Assembly (NCBI GenBank): GCA_046074525.1
Contig: JBJTOK010000038.1
Location: 1-64,000 of the forward strand
Direction of reading: 5' to 3'
Length of the DNA: 64,000 bases
Source of the DNA: JAHEZL01 sp046074525
GTDB taxonomy: Bacteria > Bacteroidota > Bacteroidia > Flavobacteriales_C > GCA-002722245
This document shows positions 8,932 to 18,105 of this stretch, one piece after another (the stretch's first letter is position 1; each line of letters begins with the position of its first letter). Position numbers and translations under genes: made by a program. The notes beneath the pieces were generated by a model. That model was not told the origin of the DNA, searched no databases, and saw only the letters and a program-made list of their open reading frames with translations.

Positions 8932-9656
8932 TGAGGGGGGTATTCATATCGTTTTTCTTTTTGTTGTTCGCGGGATTGAATGCACAGGATAGTTTGTATT
9001 ATGAAACGGAAGCAGCGCCGTTGCCTCCTGTAAAGCAACACAACTTCAGCGATAAAAAATGGGAGAGTTTGCGCGATGAGCTGGATTATTCCCAGGGGAA
9101 GAAAAAAGAAGAAAAGAAGGAAGAAGAACCAAAAGGGAGGCAAAGCGATAAAAGTTCTTTTAGTCCTCCTTCCATGTGGATGCCTGGTGCCTTTGCGATG
9201 AAGGTGATCTTCTGGAGTATACTGGGCGTGGTCATTATTGTCCTGATTATTGTATTTGTGCGCAATTGGAAAGTGTCGCCGACCAACCGCAAAATAAAAA
9301 TTGAAAAAGGGGAAGTCAGCGATTTTATTCCCGAAAATATTGCTGAGCTAGATTTGCGTGGCATGTTGGACGAGCTGCGATCATCGGCCTCATACCGTGA
9401 AGCAATAAGGGCTTATTACCTCATGGTGCTCCGCGATTTGAACGACAGGAAATTGATTGTGCTAAAGAAAAACAGTATTAGTCGCGAGTTTTTGCTGGCC
9501 ATGCACGGTCAACCTTTGTATGCTAAGTTTTTTACGCTCACCCGACTTTTTGAAAAAGTGTGGTATGGCGATTATGATATAGAGGCCCATGAATTTCCTT
9601 TGGCAGCCGATATGTTTGAAGAATTTATCATTGCCATAAATACCAGCGGGAAATGA
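8928..9656 (+). CDS. DUF4129-domain membrane protein
   Basis: This 242-residue protein has an N-terminal signal peptide (FFFLLFAGLNAQD), a charged linker rich in K and E (KKKEEKKEEEPK) near residue 60, one transmembrane helix near residues 90-112, and a C-terminal DUF4129 region (about 150-235) with YREAIRAYYLMVLRDL and FTLTRLFEKVWYGDYDI. It overlaps both neighbours by four bases (ATGA), so the whole set is probably translated as one unit. The function of DUF4129 is not known; it regularly occurs with MoxR and DUF58. Confidence 0.85.
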   Translation: MMRGVFISFFFLLFAGLNAQDSLYYETEAAPLPPVKQHNFSDKKWESLRDELDYSQGKKKEEKKEEEPKGRQSDKSSFSPPSMWMPGAFAMKVIFWSILGVVIIVLIIVFVRNWKVSPTNRKIKIEKGEVSDFIPENIAELDLRGMLDELRSSASYREAIRAYYLMVLRDLNDRKLIVLKKNSISREFLLAMHGQPLYAKFFTLTRLFEKVWYGDYDIEAHEFPLAADMFEEFIIAINTSGK

Positions 9657-10900
9657 GTGGAGGCAGAATCATAGCAATTATAGTTTCGGTGCTGCTTGTG
9701 CTGGGATTATTCGTGCTCATTTTTTGGCCGGAAGAGGAAAAGAAACCCGATTGGTTTGAATTTTATCATCAGTCGAACAAAGAGCCTTATGGCACCTATG
9801 CCTTGTCGGAATTACAGGAAGACTTCTTTCCGGAGCATACTCATGTTACCCTTGATAAGGCGCTGAAGAAAAGTTTGCAACCTTCAAAAATTAAAACACC
9901 ATCCAATTACATTTGTGTTTCCGATGTGGTTTATTGGTCGCAACAGGATGAAGATACGTTGCTGGCTTTCATCAAAAAAGGGAACAATGCTTTTCTTTCT
10001 TTGAAAAAACTTCCCTTGTCTTTTACTCAAAAAATAAGTGATAGTACTCAAGAGGATATGCTGATTTCATTTGTCAGTGATCATGAACTTTCCCTCTATT
10101 TGATCGGCGAAGACAGTGCTTATCCTGTGTATTATTATAACGGTGAAAAGAAAAGCACTTACTGGTGGAGCGGTATTTCCAATGGTTTTGATAAGGGCTT
10201 GAATGCAGAGGAATTAGGCACTTACACCGAAAAGGGATCGGACCAGCACTACCTGAATTTTGTGCGGGTGAAATATGGTGAAGGCTATTTGTATCTGCAT
10301 ACAATGCCGCTTGCCTTCAGTAATTATTTTATCACCACTCCGTCGGGACGGGCTTATGCCGAAAAAACTTTGTCATTCCTTCCCGAGGGTGATGTGTATT
10401 GGGACAATGTGAGTCAGCTCGAAAACGATATTCCCGATTCTCTTCAGAATGAAAGCAGGTCGCCTTTGTCTTTCATCCTTTCCAAAAGAGGTTTGAAATG
10501 GGCCTGGTACCTCATTCTGGGAACCTTACTGTTGTATGTGCTTTTTCGTGCAAAGCGCAAACAGCGAATCATTCCGGTTATTGAACCTAATATCAATACA
10601 TCGGTGATGTTCATTGAAACAATAGGGAAGTTGTATTACATGCAGAACAACCACCGCAAGATCGTGCTTTTGAAAATGAGGCATTTCATTACATTTATCA
10701 GGATGCGTTACAAGCTGAATCTTCTGAAAGAGAGAGGGGCCAAAATTGATCAGCTGGCGGTGATTGCAGGGGTTCAACAGAAGGATGTTGCGGAATTATT
10801 TGCATTGTATGATCGCATCCATCTCCGGGAAAACATCACTGCGGAGGAGCTGATTTTATTTAATACGGCAATAGAAAAATTTTATAAAAACTGTAAATAA
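9653..10900 (+). CDS. DUF4350-domain membrane protein
   Basis: The 415-residue protein has an N-terminal transmembrane helix (IIAIIVSVLLVLGLFVLIFW), a periplasmic DUF4350-like domain from about residue 40 to 235 that resembles a glutamine-amidotransferase fold, a second helix near residues 277-297 (GLKWAWYLILGTLLLYVLF), and a cytosolic tail. It sits between DUF4129 and the MoxR ATPase. The combination DUF4350-MoxR-DUF58 recurs in many genomes. No catalytic residue can be assigned by eye. Confidence 0.82.
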   Translation: MSGGRIIAIIVSVLLVLGLFVLIFWPEEEKKPDWFEFYHQSNKEPYGTYALSELQEDFFPEHTHVTLDKALKKSLQPSKIKTPSNYICVSDVVYWSQQDEDTLLAFIKKGNNAFLSLKKLPLSFTQKISDSTQEDMLISFVSDHELSLYLIGEDSAYPVYYYNGEKKSTYWWSGISNGFDKGLNAEELGTYTEKGSDQHYLNFVRVKYGEGYLYLHTMPLAFSNYFITTPSGRAYAEKTLSFLPEGDVYWDNVSQLENDIPDSLQNESRSPLSFILSKRGLKWAWYLILGTLLLYVLFRAKRKQRIIPVIEPNINTSVMFIETIGKLYYMQNNHRKIVLLKMRHFITFIRMRYKLNLLKERGAKIDQLAVIAGVQQKDVAELFALYDRIHLRENITAEELILFNTAIEKFYKNCK

Positions 10901-10906
10901 ACGATT

Positions 10907-11920
10907 ATGGAACCAATAATGGAAAGCAATGATGGTGTGGGAAGCATCGCGAAAGATACCCGACTCGAACAGGAGATCGCCCAGCTTCACGAAGCCACCT
11001 TGCTTATTAAAAAAGAAATAGGTAAGGTTGTGGTGGGACAGGATAAAATGGTGGATCTGATGCTGGTGGGTTTGCTTACGGGCGGACACGTTTTGCTGGA
11101 AGGTGTGCCGGGTATCGCCAAAACACTGTCGGCAAAAATGCTGGCGAAGACTTTATCTGTTGGCTTTTCGCGTATCCAGTTTACGCCCGACCTGATGCCA
11201 TCGGATGTAGTGGGGACTTCGGTATTCAACATGAAAACTGCCGACTTTTCTTTTAAGCAGGGTCCTATTTTTTCCAATATTATATTGATTGATGAAATCA
11301 ACCGCTCTCCCGCCAAAACGCAGGCGGCACTGTTTGAAGCCATGGAAGAAAAGCAGGTGAGTGTGGATGGTAAAACCTATAAGATGGAATTCCCTTTTTT
11401 CATCATTGCCACGCAAAATCCGGTGGAGCAGGAGGGGACTTACAAGTTGCCGGAAGCCCAGCTCGATCGCTTCCTCTTCAAGATTAAACTGCATTATCCG
11501 TCGTTGGTGGAGGAACAGCAAATTTTGAGAAGATTCAGGGATGATTTTGAATCGCGACTCACTGAAGAAGTGAAACCGGTATTATCAGCTGCACGAATCA
11601 AGAGCTGTAAAGAGATTGTGGAAAAAGTGTACATCAAGGATGAGCTGATTGATTATATCGCGAAGCTGGTTTGCCAGACCAGGGATAATGGTGATATTTT
11701 CCTTGGTGCGTCTACCCGCGCATCGCTGGCTATCATGAAGTCATCGAAAGCCATCGCCGCGCTCAACGGTCGTAGTTTTGTAACACCTGATGATATCCGT
11801 TTTGTAGCCGGACCGGTACTGAACCATCGTATTATTTTGTCTTCCGACCGTGAGCTGGAAGGTGTGCAGGAAGAGGATGTTATCAATGCATTGATTCAAA
11901 AGATCGACGTGCCTAGATGA
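10907..11920 (+). CDS. MoxR-family AAA+ ATPase
   Basis: MoxR ATPases are chaperone-like AAA+ proteins that activate partner proteins, often with VWA domains. The 337-residue protein has Walker A GVPGIAKT at residues 66-73, Walker B IILIDEINRSPAKTQAA near 126, the sensor segment FFIIATQNPVEQEGTYKLPEAQLDRF near 163-188, and a C-terminal lid with GASTRASLA. All ATPase residues look intact. The next gene, DUF58, overlaps it by four bases and is the usual partner. Its target may be an envelope complex built from the upstream membrane proteins; that is inference. Confidence 0.95.
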   Translation: MEPIMESNDGVGSIAKDTRLEQEIAQLHEATLLIKKEIGKVVVGQDKMVDLMLVGLLTGGHVLLEGVPGIAKTLSAKMLAKTLSVGFSRIQFTPDLMPSDVVGTSVFNMKTADFSFKQGPIFSNIILIDEINRSPAKTQAALFEAMEEKQVSVDGKTYKMEFPFFIIATQNPVEQEGTYKLPEAQLDRFLFKIKLHYPSLVEEQQILRRFRDDFESRLTEEVKPVLSAARIKSCKEIVEKVYIKDELIDYIAKLVCQTRDNGDIFLGASTRASLAIMKSSKAIAALNGRSFVTPDDIRFVAGPVLNHRIILSSDRELEGVQEEDVINALIQKIDVPR

Positions 11921-13251
11921 GGGTAATCCGCGGACTATACCTCTCTGATCGCTTTTTCGCGGTTTGTGCGCTGATCATCGTGTTGTTCGGTATGAGCTTC
12001 GTTGTGCCTCAGCTTTTCCGGGTAGCGCAATTCGCGCTTTGTGGTTTTGCCCTGCTTTTTATTGCCGATGCTTTTTATTCTTACGTGGCCAGCCGAAAGA
12101 TTTCGGGAGAAAGAATTTTGCCCGATTATTTTTCGCTTTCTGATACCAATGCGTACTCAATTCGCGTCACCAACGGCTTTGCGTATTCACTGGGGATGGA
12201 AATCTATGATGAATTACCGGAGCAGTTCCAGGAAAGGGAAATGAAAACTATGCTGAGAAAATTGGCTGCCGGTGCAAGTAAAGATATAGTGTATAATTTG
12301 CGTCCGCTTACCCGCGGGGCTTATCACTTTGGGAAGCTGAATGTTTTTGTGAGTTCCCGACTCAAACTTTTGCAATACCGCGTTCAGCTGGCGGAGGAGA
12401 AAATGGTAAAGGTTTATCCTTCCATCGCCCAGATGCGCCACTATGAGCTGATGTTGTCGAACAAAACTGCTTCGCTTCATGGTGTAAGGAAATTGCGCCG
12501 TTTGGGCCATAGTTACGAGTTTGAGAAAATCAAAAATTATGTGGAGGGCGATGATATCCGCAGCATTAACTGGAAAGCTACTTGCCGCCGTGATACATTG
12601 ATGGTGAATCAATATGAAGATGAGCGTTCGCAAAGTGTATATTGCATAATTGATAAAAGTCGATCAATGATGTTGCCTTTCAACGGCCTGAGTCTTTTGG
12701 ATTATTCTATCAACAGTTCATTGGCTTTGTCGAACATGATCTTAAGGAAGGAAGATAAAGTCGGACTCATTACTTTTTCCAACAAGGTGGAAACTGTTTT
12801 GAAGGCCGATAATAAATCGCGGCAGCTTGGATTGATATTGGAGAATCTATACAACGAAAAGGAAAACCACCTTGAGGCGAATTACGAGCATCTGTTTCTC
12901 ACCCTTGATAACGTGGCAAAAAACCGCAGTTTGATTTTCCTCTTTGCCAACTTTGAAAGTTTGCATGCCATTAAAAGGGTGCTTGGACTTTTGCGCAAAA
13001 TCAACAAGCGCCATCTGCTGGTTCTCATGATTTTTGAAAATACCGAGATAGAAGCCTATAGCAAACAGGAAGCGAAAAACATTGAGGATATTTATTTGAA
13101 TACTATTGCCGAAAAATTCATTTACGATAAGTACAGGATACTGCAGGATCTTAAGAATTATGGTATCCAGGTGGTGCTGAATAAACCGGATGATTTGTCG
13201 GTGAATGCGATTAATAAATACATGCAGTTGAAGTCGAGGGGATTGATTTAG
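11917..13251 (+). CDS. DUF58-domain protein, MoxR partner
   Basis: The 444-residue protein has two N-terminal transmembrane helices (about residues 14-50), a beta-rich middle, and a C-terminal DUF58/VWA-like region. The family motif VEGDDIRSINWKATCRRDTLMVNQYE is found from about residue 210 (split here as VEGDDIRSINWKATCRR and DTLMVNQYE), followed by SVYCIIDKSRSM, a degenerate MIDAS. It is the last gene of the SpoIIM-DUF58 operon and probably receives ATP-dependent remodelling from the MoxR protein encoded just upstream. Biological output is unknown. Confidence 0.92.
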   Translation: MRVIRGLYLSDRFFAVCALIIVLFGMSFVVPQLFRVAQFALCGFALLFIADAFYSYVASRKISGERILPDYFSLSDTNAYSIRVTNGFAYSLGMEIYDELPEQFQEREMKTMLRKLAAGASKDIVYNLRPLTRGAYHFGKLNVFVSSRLKLLQYRVQLAEEKMVKVYPSIAQMRHYELMLSNKTASLHGVRKLRRLGHSYEFEKIKNYVEGDDIRSINWKATCRRDTLMVNQYEDERSQSVYCIIDKSRSMMLPFNGLSLLDYSINSSLALSNMILRKEDKVGLITFSNKVETVLKADNKSRQLGLILENLYNEKENHLEANYEHLFLTLDNVAKNRSLIFLFANFESLHAIKRVLGLLRKINKRHLLVLMIFENTEIEAYSKQEAKNIEDIYLNTIAEKFIYDKYRILQDLKNYGIQVVLNKPDDLSVNAINKYMQLKSRGLI

Positions 13252-13306
13252 TTTTTCCTTTTCTTATTACGTGATTGAAATTAACCCGCTTCTAGCTCCT
13301 CCATGT

Positions 13307-13472
13307 GGTGATGCCCCGGATTAAGGCAAGGATTTAGGTACGTGTAGCCGCAATGCTTGCGGCTGTGAAATGGTTAAGAATACGGTTCTTAAGAATGCAT
13401 GTCAACCACACTACAGCCGCAAGCATTGCGACTACACGTACCTAAATCCTTGCCTTAATCCTGAGCATCACC
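13307..13472. repeat. Long palindromic element family A, copy 3
   Basis: This is the most regular copy: about 58-nt left and right arms pair with only about three mismatches, running from GGTGATG through ATTAAGGCAAGGATTTAGG and ACGTGTAG to the GCCGCAATGCTTGCGGC hairpin, and back. The loop of about 50 nt is shared with copies 1 and 2 (GTGAAATGGTT at one side, AACCACACTACAG at the other). As RNA it would form one long hairpin or a four-arm structure. Confidence 0.93.
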
Positions 13473-13637
13473 CTTCAATGAGGGGAATACCCATAATCTC
13501 AAGAAATGCCAGGTAACAAATTTTTTTCCTGAGGAGGGCTTACGGGTGGGTTCGTCGCAATGACATACCGTTGTCAAGCAACACTCCCCTGTGAATAAAA
13601 CACTGTTAAAAATCCCCTTTTTTACATCCTCTTTGAC

Positions 13638-13645
13638 TAACTTCG
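13638..13645 (+). promoter_or_regulatory. Promoter -7 box TAACTTCG
   Basis: The box fits TAnnTT(T/C)G, close to the Bacteroidota -7 element, and lies 16 bases before the ATG of the dehydrogenase gene. No clear -33 TTG is seen at the right distance. Confidence 0.5.
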
Positions 13646-13661
13646 CCCCAGAATTTGAGTT

Positions 13662-16610
13662 ATGAAAAGTCACAAGCTTGAAAATTTAGCCAAAGAGCTC
13701 GATGGAGATCTTTATTATGATGAAACCATGCGTACGCTTTACGCCACCGATGCGTCGGCCTACCGTGAAATGCCAATGGGCGTGGCTATTCCGAGGTCGT
13801 ATGCCGACCTGAAGAAAATCGTGACTTATGCCAGGAGAGAGAAGTTGCCAATTATTCCGCGTGCTGCCGGTACATCATTGGCCGGACAGGTGGTGGGTAA
13901 CGGATTGGTAGTGGATATCTCTGTAAACTTTACAAAAATCCTTGAAGTCAATAAAGAAGAAAAATGGGTGCGTGTTGAAACAGGTGTGATTCGTGATGAA
14001 CTGAATATGCACCTGGCGAATTTCGGACTCTTCTTTGGGCCAGAAACCTCTACTTCTAACCGTTGTATGATTGGCGGTATGGTGGGGAACAATTCCTGCG
14101 GCGCTCGTTCTGTTATCTATGGAAGTACACGTGAGCACTTGCTGGAAGTGAAGGCACTGTTGAGTGATGGAAATGAAGCGGTGTTCAAGGAAATGACCGC
14201 TCAGGAGTTTGAAGACAAATGCGCCGGAAAAAATGTAGTGAGTCCGCTGGAACAAAAGATTTATCAAAACATTAAAACCATACTGACCAATCCCGATAAC
14301 CGCGCTGAGATTGAAAAGGAATTCCCTAAGCCAAGTATCCCGAGAAGAAATACTGGTTATGCTATCGATATGCTGAAAGACAGCGAGCCTTTCAAAACAG
14401 GAGGGGAGAAATTCAACTTCTGTAAGCTCATCGCTGGTTCTGAAGGAACACTGTGTTTTATCACCGAAATCAAGTTGGGATGTGTTCCTGTTTTGCCGAA
14501 ACACACCGCTATGATGTGCGGGCACTTCGATTCCATTGATGATTCTCTAAAAGCCAACGTTATTGCCCTCAAATACCGACCGTCACAATCTGAACTCATC
14601 GATCACTATGTAGTTGATTGCGTTCGCGAAAACATTGAGCAACGTAAGAATGGCGAGTGGGTTCAGGGCAATCCGAAGGCCATTCTGATGGTGGAAATGC
14701 ATGGCGAATCGATGGATGCCGTGAATGCAGCCGTGAATGCAATGGTGGAAGAAATGAAAGCCAAAGGTTATGGGTATTATTTCCCGGTATTGTATGGTGA
14801 TGATATTAAAAAGGTATTGACCTTGCGTAAAGCGGGTCTCGGTTTATTGTCCAATATTCCAGGTGATGCCAAAGCGGTTCCTGTAATTGAAGATACAGCT
14901 GTTGATACCGATGATTTGGCCGAATACATTGCTGAGTTCAATAAAACCCTTGCCGATCGCGGATTGTACTGTGTGCACTACGCTCACGCCGGTTCAGGGG
15001 AGTTGCACCTGCGCCCGATATTGAATCTTAAAACCAAGGAAGGCAACGAGATGTTCCGCACCGTAGCGCAGGATATTGCCACTTTGGTGAAAAAATACAA
15101 AGGATCGCTTAGCGGTGAGCATGGTGATGGCCGTTTGCGTGGTGAGTTCATCAAGTTCATGCTGGGTGAGAAAAACTACCTTTTGTTAAAGGAGGTAAAA
15201 AATGCCTGGGATCCTGATAATATTTTCAATCCGGGTAAAATTGTGGATACCCCGCCGATGAATACTTTCCTGAGGTATTCTCCGGGACAGAAAGATCCAG
15301 AACTTAAAACCATTTTCTCCTACAGCGAAGGCTTGCTGAAAGCTGCCGAGGCTTGTAACGGTTCTGCCGATTGCCGCAAAACCGAATTATCGGGAGGAAC
15401 GATGTGTCCAAGCTACATGGCTACCCGGAACGAAAAAGACACAACGAGAGCGAGAGCGAATATTTTGCGTGAAGCCATTACTTATTCCGATCCGGGTAAA
15501 ATCAACAAGTTTGATTCGGAGGCGGTGAAGGATGTAATGGATTTGTGTTTGAGCTGTAAGGGTTGTAAATCCGAGTGTCCGTCGAATGTTGACGTGGCGA
15601 AACTTAAAGCGGAATTTACTTACCAGTATTATAAAGAACACGGTATTCCATTCCGTTCAAGAATGATAGGCGATGTAATGAAAACCAACGCCCTTGCTTC
15701 TGTTGCGCCATGGGCCTACAATTTCTTCGCTACAGCGCCGGGCTTCTCTAATATCGTTAAAGGAGTGATGGGGATGGCTCAGGAGCGTCCACTCCCGAAA
15801 TTATACAAATACACGCTGGAGAAATGGTACCGCAAAAATAAAGGCAACAACTTTGGCGTTAAAACAAAAGCTACCAAAGGAAAAGTTCTTTTCTTTAATG
15901 ATGAGTTTACCAATTACAATGATGTTGTGATCGGTGAAAAAACCATTTTGTTGCTGGCTCACCTCGGTTACGATGTGGTGATGCCTAAGCATGAAGCCAG
16001 CGGAAGAACGTACTTGTCGAAAGGCATGTTGGAGCAAGCCAAGGAAATCGCTATTAAAAACGTTGCCTTGCTGAAGGATATAGTGGGTAAAGATGCACCA
16101 ATCATAGGTGTGGAACCTTCTGCAATACTGACGCTGAGAGATGAGTATCTGGATTTGGTTGGCCCTGATCAGATAGAAGCAGCGAAGAACATAGCGGCCA
16201 ATACTTTCCTTGTAGATGAATTTATCTCTAATGAAGTACAGAAGGGAAATATCACTTCAGCGCAGTTTACCACAGAAGCCAAAGTATTGAAAGTACACGG
16301 TCACTGTCACCAAAAATCATTATCGTCGCTCACTCATACCAAACGCATGTTGTCATTGCCTAAAAACTACAGCGTACAGATGATTCCTTCAGGATGCTGT
16401 GGTATGGCGGGTTCTTTCGGTTATGAAAAAGAACACTATGAAATCTCCATGAAAGTAGGGGAGCTGGTACTGTTTCCAACAGTAAGGAAGCAGCCTGCGG
16501 AAGTTGCCATTGTTGCTCCGGGAACCAGCTGCCGTCACCAGATTCATGACGGAACAGGAAGAGAGGCGAAACATACGGCAGAGATTTTGTATGAAGCCTT
16601 GTTGAAATAA
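13662..16610 (+). CDS. Fused FAD-linked oxidase and Fe-S/CCG dehydrogenase (D-lactate dehydrogenase type)
   Basis: The 982-residue protein joins a FAD-binding oxidase (FAD loop PRAAGTSLAGQVVGNG near residue 66; FAD-linked C-terminal domain with HYAHAGSGELHLRP and LSGEHGDGRLRGE) to a GlpC-like Fe-S part. Cluster ligands are CNGSADCRKTELSGGTMCP near 564 and CLSCKGCKSECP near 628. Two CCG-type motifs follow, HGHCHQKSLSS near 879 and SGCCGMAGSFGYE near 909. This is the architecture of Dld-II/YdiJ-like enzymes that oxidise D-lactate or other 2-hydroxyacids and pass electrons to the quinone pool. The exact substrate cannot be read from sequence. Single-gene unit. Confidence 0.9.
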   Translation: MKSHKLENLAKELDGDLYYDETMRTLYATDASAYREMPMGVAIPRSYADLKKIVTYARREKLPIIPRAAGTSLAGQVVGNGLVVDISVNFTKILEVNKEEKWVRVETGVIRDELNMHLANFGLFFGPETSTSNRCMIGGMVGNNSCGARSVIYGSTREHLLEVKALLSDGNEAVFKEMTAQEFEDKCAGKNVVSPLEQKIYQNIKTILTNPDNRAEIEKEFPKPSIPRRNTGYAIDMLKDSEPFKTGGEKFNFCKLIAGSEGTLCFITEIKLGCVPVLPKHTAMMCGHFDSIDDSLKANVIALKYRPSQSELIDHYVVDCVRENIEQRKNGEWVQGNPKAILMVEMHGESMDAVNAAVNAMVEEMKAKGYGYYFPVLYGDDIKKVLTLRKAGLGLLSNIPGDAKAVPVIEDTAVDTDDLAEYIAEFNKTLADRGLYCVHYAHAGSGELHLRPILNLKTKEGNEMFRTVAQDIATLVKKYKGSLSGEHGDGRLRGEFIKFMLGEKNYLLLKEVKNAWDPDNIFNPGKIVDTPPMNTFLRYSPGQKDPELKTIFSYSEGLLKAAEACNGSADCRKTELSGGTMCPSYMATRNEKDTTRARANILREAITYSDPGKINKFDSEAVKDVMDLCLSCKGCKSECPSNVDVAKLKAEFTYQYYKEHGIPFRSRMIGDVMKTNALASVAPWAYNFFATAPGFSNIVKGVMGMAQERPLPKLYKYTLEKWYRKNKGNNFGVKTKATKGKVLFFNDEFTNYNDVVIGEKTILLLAHLGYDVVMPKHEASGRTYLSKGMLEQAKEIAIKNVALLKDIVGKDAPIIGVEPSAILTLRDEYLDLVGPDQIEAAKNIAANTFLVDEFISNEVQKGNITSAQFTTEAKVLKVHGHCHQKSLSSLTHTKRMLSLPKNYSVQMIPSGCCGMAGSFGYEKEHYEISMKVGELVLFPTVRKQPAEVAIVAPGTSCRHQIHDGTGREAKHTAEILYEALLK

Positions 16611-16682
16611 ATTCATTTCCCACTGATCGCCCAGATTTCCGCAGAGAATCTGAGTTCATCTGTGAAATCTGTGGGAGAAAAT
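16611..16682. repeat. Intergenic repeat family D ('CTGTGAAATCTGTGGGA' type)
   Basis: The gap between the dehydrogenase and DUF5723 genes contains TTCCCAC...AGATTTCCGCAG on one side and CTGTGAAATCTGTGGGA on the other, an imperfect inverted repeat. From memory, similar 'CACAGATTTCACAGAT' repeats are common between genes in unrelated bacteria. It may work as a weak terminator. One copy is in the window. Confidence 0.6.
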
Positions 16683-16689
16683 TCTGAGC

Positions 16690-18105
16690 ATGAAAAGAGT
16701 TTTAGTTGTTGGCTTTTCCTTTTTTGCTTCTTCGCTGTTTAGCCAGGATCGTCTCGGTTTGGCGAATAGCAATTACATGCCTGCAACTACAGTGCTGAAC
16801 AATCCTTCTTCTATTGTTGATTCATACACCTGGCTCGATATTAATTTGATTGGTGCCTCTGTGTTTTTTGAAAACAATTATCTGTACCTCAACGGCAATA
16901 ATCTCACCACTGCTGATCGCTTCAAATTTAATTTTGATTTTCAGAATGGCTTGTCAGAAAATACATCCACGTTCAATAAGAATATTTATGTAGATGCTAC
17001 TGTTCCGCTTCCTTCGGCCAGCGTAGTGCTAGGCAGGCAGAGCGCGGGCTGGGAGACGAACTTCCGAACAACAGTGGATCTGCATGGTGCCCCTTACCAG
17101 GTGGCCCGTGGATTGTACAACGGCTTTGCTAACATGGATGAATATTTCGGTCAGAAAATTGATGCCCAGAATATCCGGGTAACCCAATTGTCTTGGCTTG
17201 AAAGTGGTCCGACTTTCGGTTCTTTTGTTTACTCTTTCGATGAGGATGTTTTCACCGTTGGCGGTTCTATTAAAAAGTTGTGGGGGATAACCGGACTGGC
17301 AGCGAAAGTGGATAAATGGAATTATACAACAGTTGATCAGAATGTAATGGTGATTGATGATTTCAAAGCCACGGTGGCCAGTGCAACCGGGTTTGGCAGC
17401 GGTAGCGGTTGGAGTTGTGATTTGGGTGTGACCTACAAAAGATTTTACAAATGGTCGAATCATTACCGTCCCAATGATATCCGGAAATCCTGCAACAGGA
17501 TGCCCTATCGTTTCAAAATCATGGCTGCGATTATTGATCTTGGAAATATTAAGTTTAAGGAAAACGCAACGCTGACCACCTTTGAAAATGGTAAAAACAA
17601 CTGGCAGAACTACAGCAATTCCAGTGTGAATTCTGTTGATCAGGCGACCAATTTTTTCGGACAAATGTTTACCGGAAATACAGTAAATACTACGGTGGCG
17701 AATTCATTTAAAATTGGCTTGCCCACTTCAATCACGGCCGGTTTTGATTACAACATCGGTTACGGATTTTATGCCGGTGCCAATACCATGATTGGTTTGC
17801 CAAGCCTGTTGCTTCTTGGGCCGCAACGTCCTTTCCAGCTGGCGGTAGTGCCTCGATTCGAAAGTAAATTCTTTGAAATGTCGATTCCTGTTTCAACATT
17901 GAATTTCCAGGATTTGCGCGTCGGACTCATGATGCGCATGGGCTTTATTACCATTGGTACCGACCGACTCAATACTTTTCTTTATGGAGATGTGTATGCC
18001 GCCGATTTTTTCGTTCTGGTGAAAATGCCTTTCCATACAGCTCCGCAGTGCCAGGACAAAACACCAAAACGAAAGATGGCACCATTTTGTCCTCAGTTCA
18101 GATAA
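16690..18105 (+). CDS. DUF5723-family outer-membrane beta-barrel protein
   Basis: The 471-residue protein starts with a signal peptide (KRVLVVGFSFFASSLFSQDR), followed by LGLANSNYMPATTVLNNPSSI, the usual opening of Bacteroidota DUF5723 proteins (split: LGLANSNYMP, ATTVLNNPSSI). The rest alternates aromatic and polar residues as expected for beta strands crossing the outer membrane. The function is unknown. The stop codon overlaps the next start in a TAATG arrangement, so the downstream protein is probably translationally coupled. Confidence 0.82.
   Translation: MKRVLVVGFSFFASSLFSQDRLGLANSNYMPATTVLNNPSSIVDSYTWLDINLIGASVFFENNYLYLNGNNLTTADRFKFNFDFQNGLSENTSTFNKNIYVDATVPLPSASVVLGRQSAGWETNFRTTVDLHGAPYQVARGLYNGFANMDEYFGQKIDAQNIRVTQLSWLESGPTFGSFVYSFDEDVFTVGGSIKKLWGITGLAAKVDKWNYTTVDQNVMVIDDFKATVASATGFGSGSGWSCDLGVTYKRFYKWSNHYRPNDIRKSCNRMPYRFKIMAAIIDLGNIKFKENATLTTFENGKNNWQNYSNSSVNSVDQATNFFGQMFTGNTVNTTVANSFKIGLPTSITAGFDYNIGYGFYAGANTMIGLPSLLLLGPQRPFQLAVVPRFESKFFEMSIPVSTLNFQDLRVGLMMRMGFITIGTDRLNTFLYGDVYAADFFVLVKMPFHTAPQCQDKTPKRKMAPFCPQFR

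Larger units (their letters stand above)
13252..13661. other. 410-bp intergenic region with repeat elements
   Basis: No gene is seen. The region holds family A copy 3 (13307-13472), a TCGCAATGACA half-site at 13555-13565 that matches family B, and a TAACTTCG promoter box at 13638-13645 ahead of the dehydrogenase gene. Confidence 0.8.

Noticed and set aside
1943..13472. Family A repeats as a CRISPR array
   Set aside because: Copies are 4-7 kb apart, palindromic and without regular spacers or cas genes.
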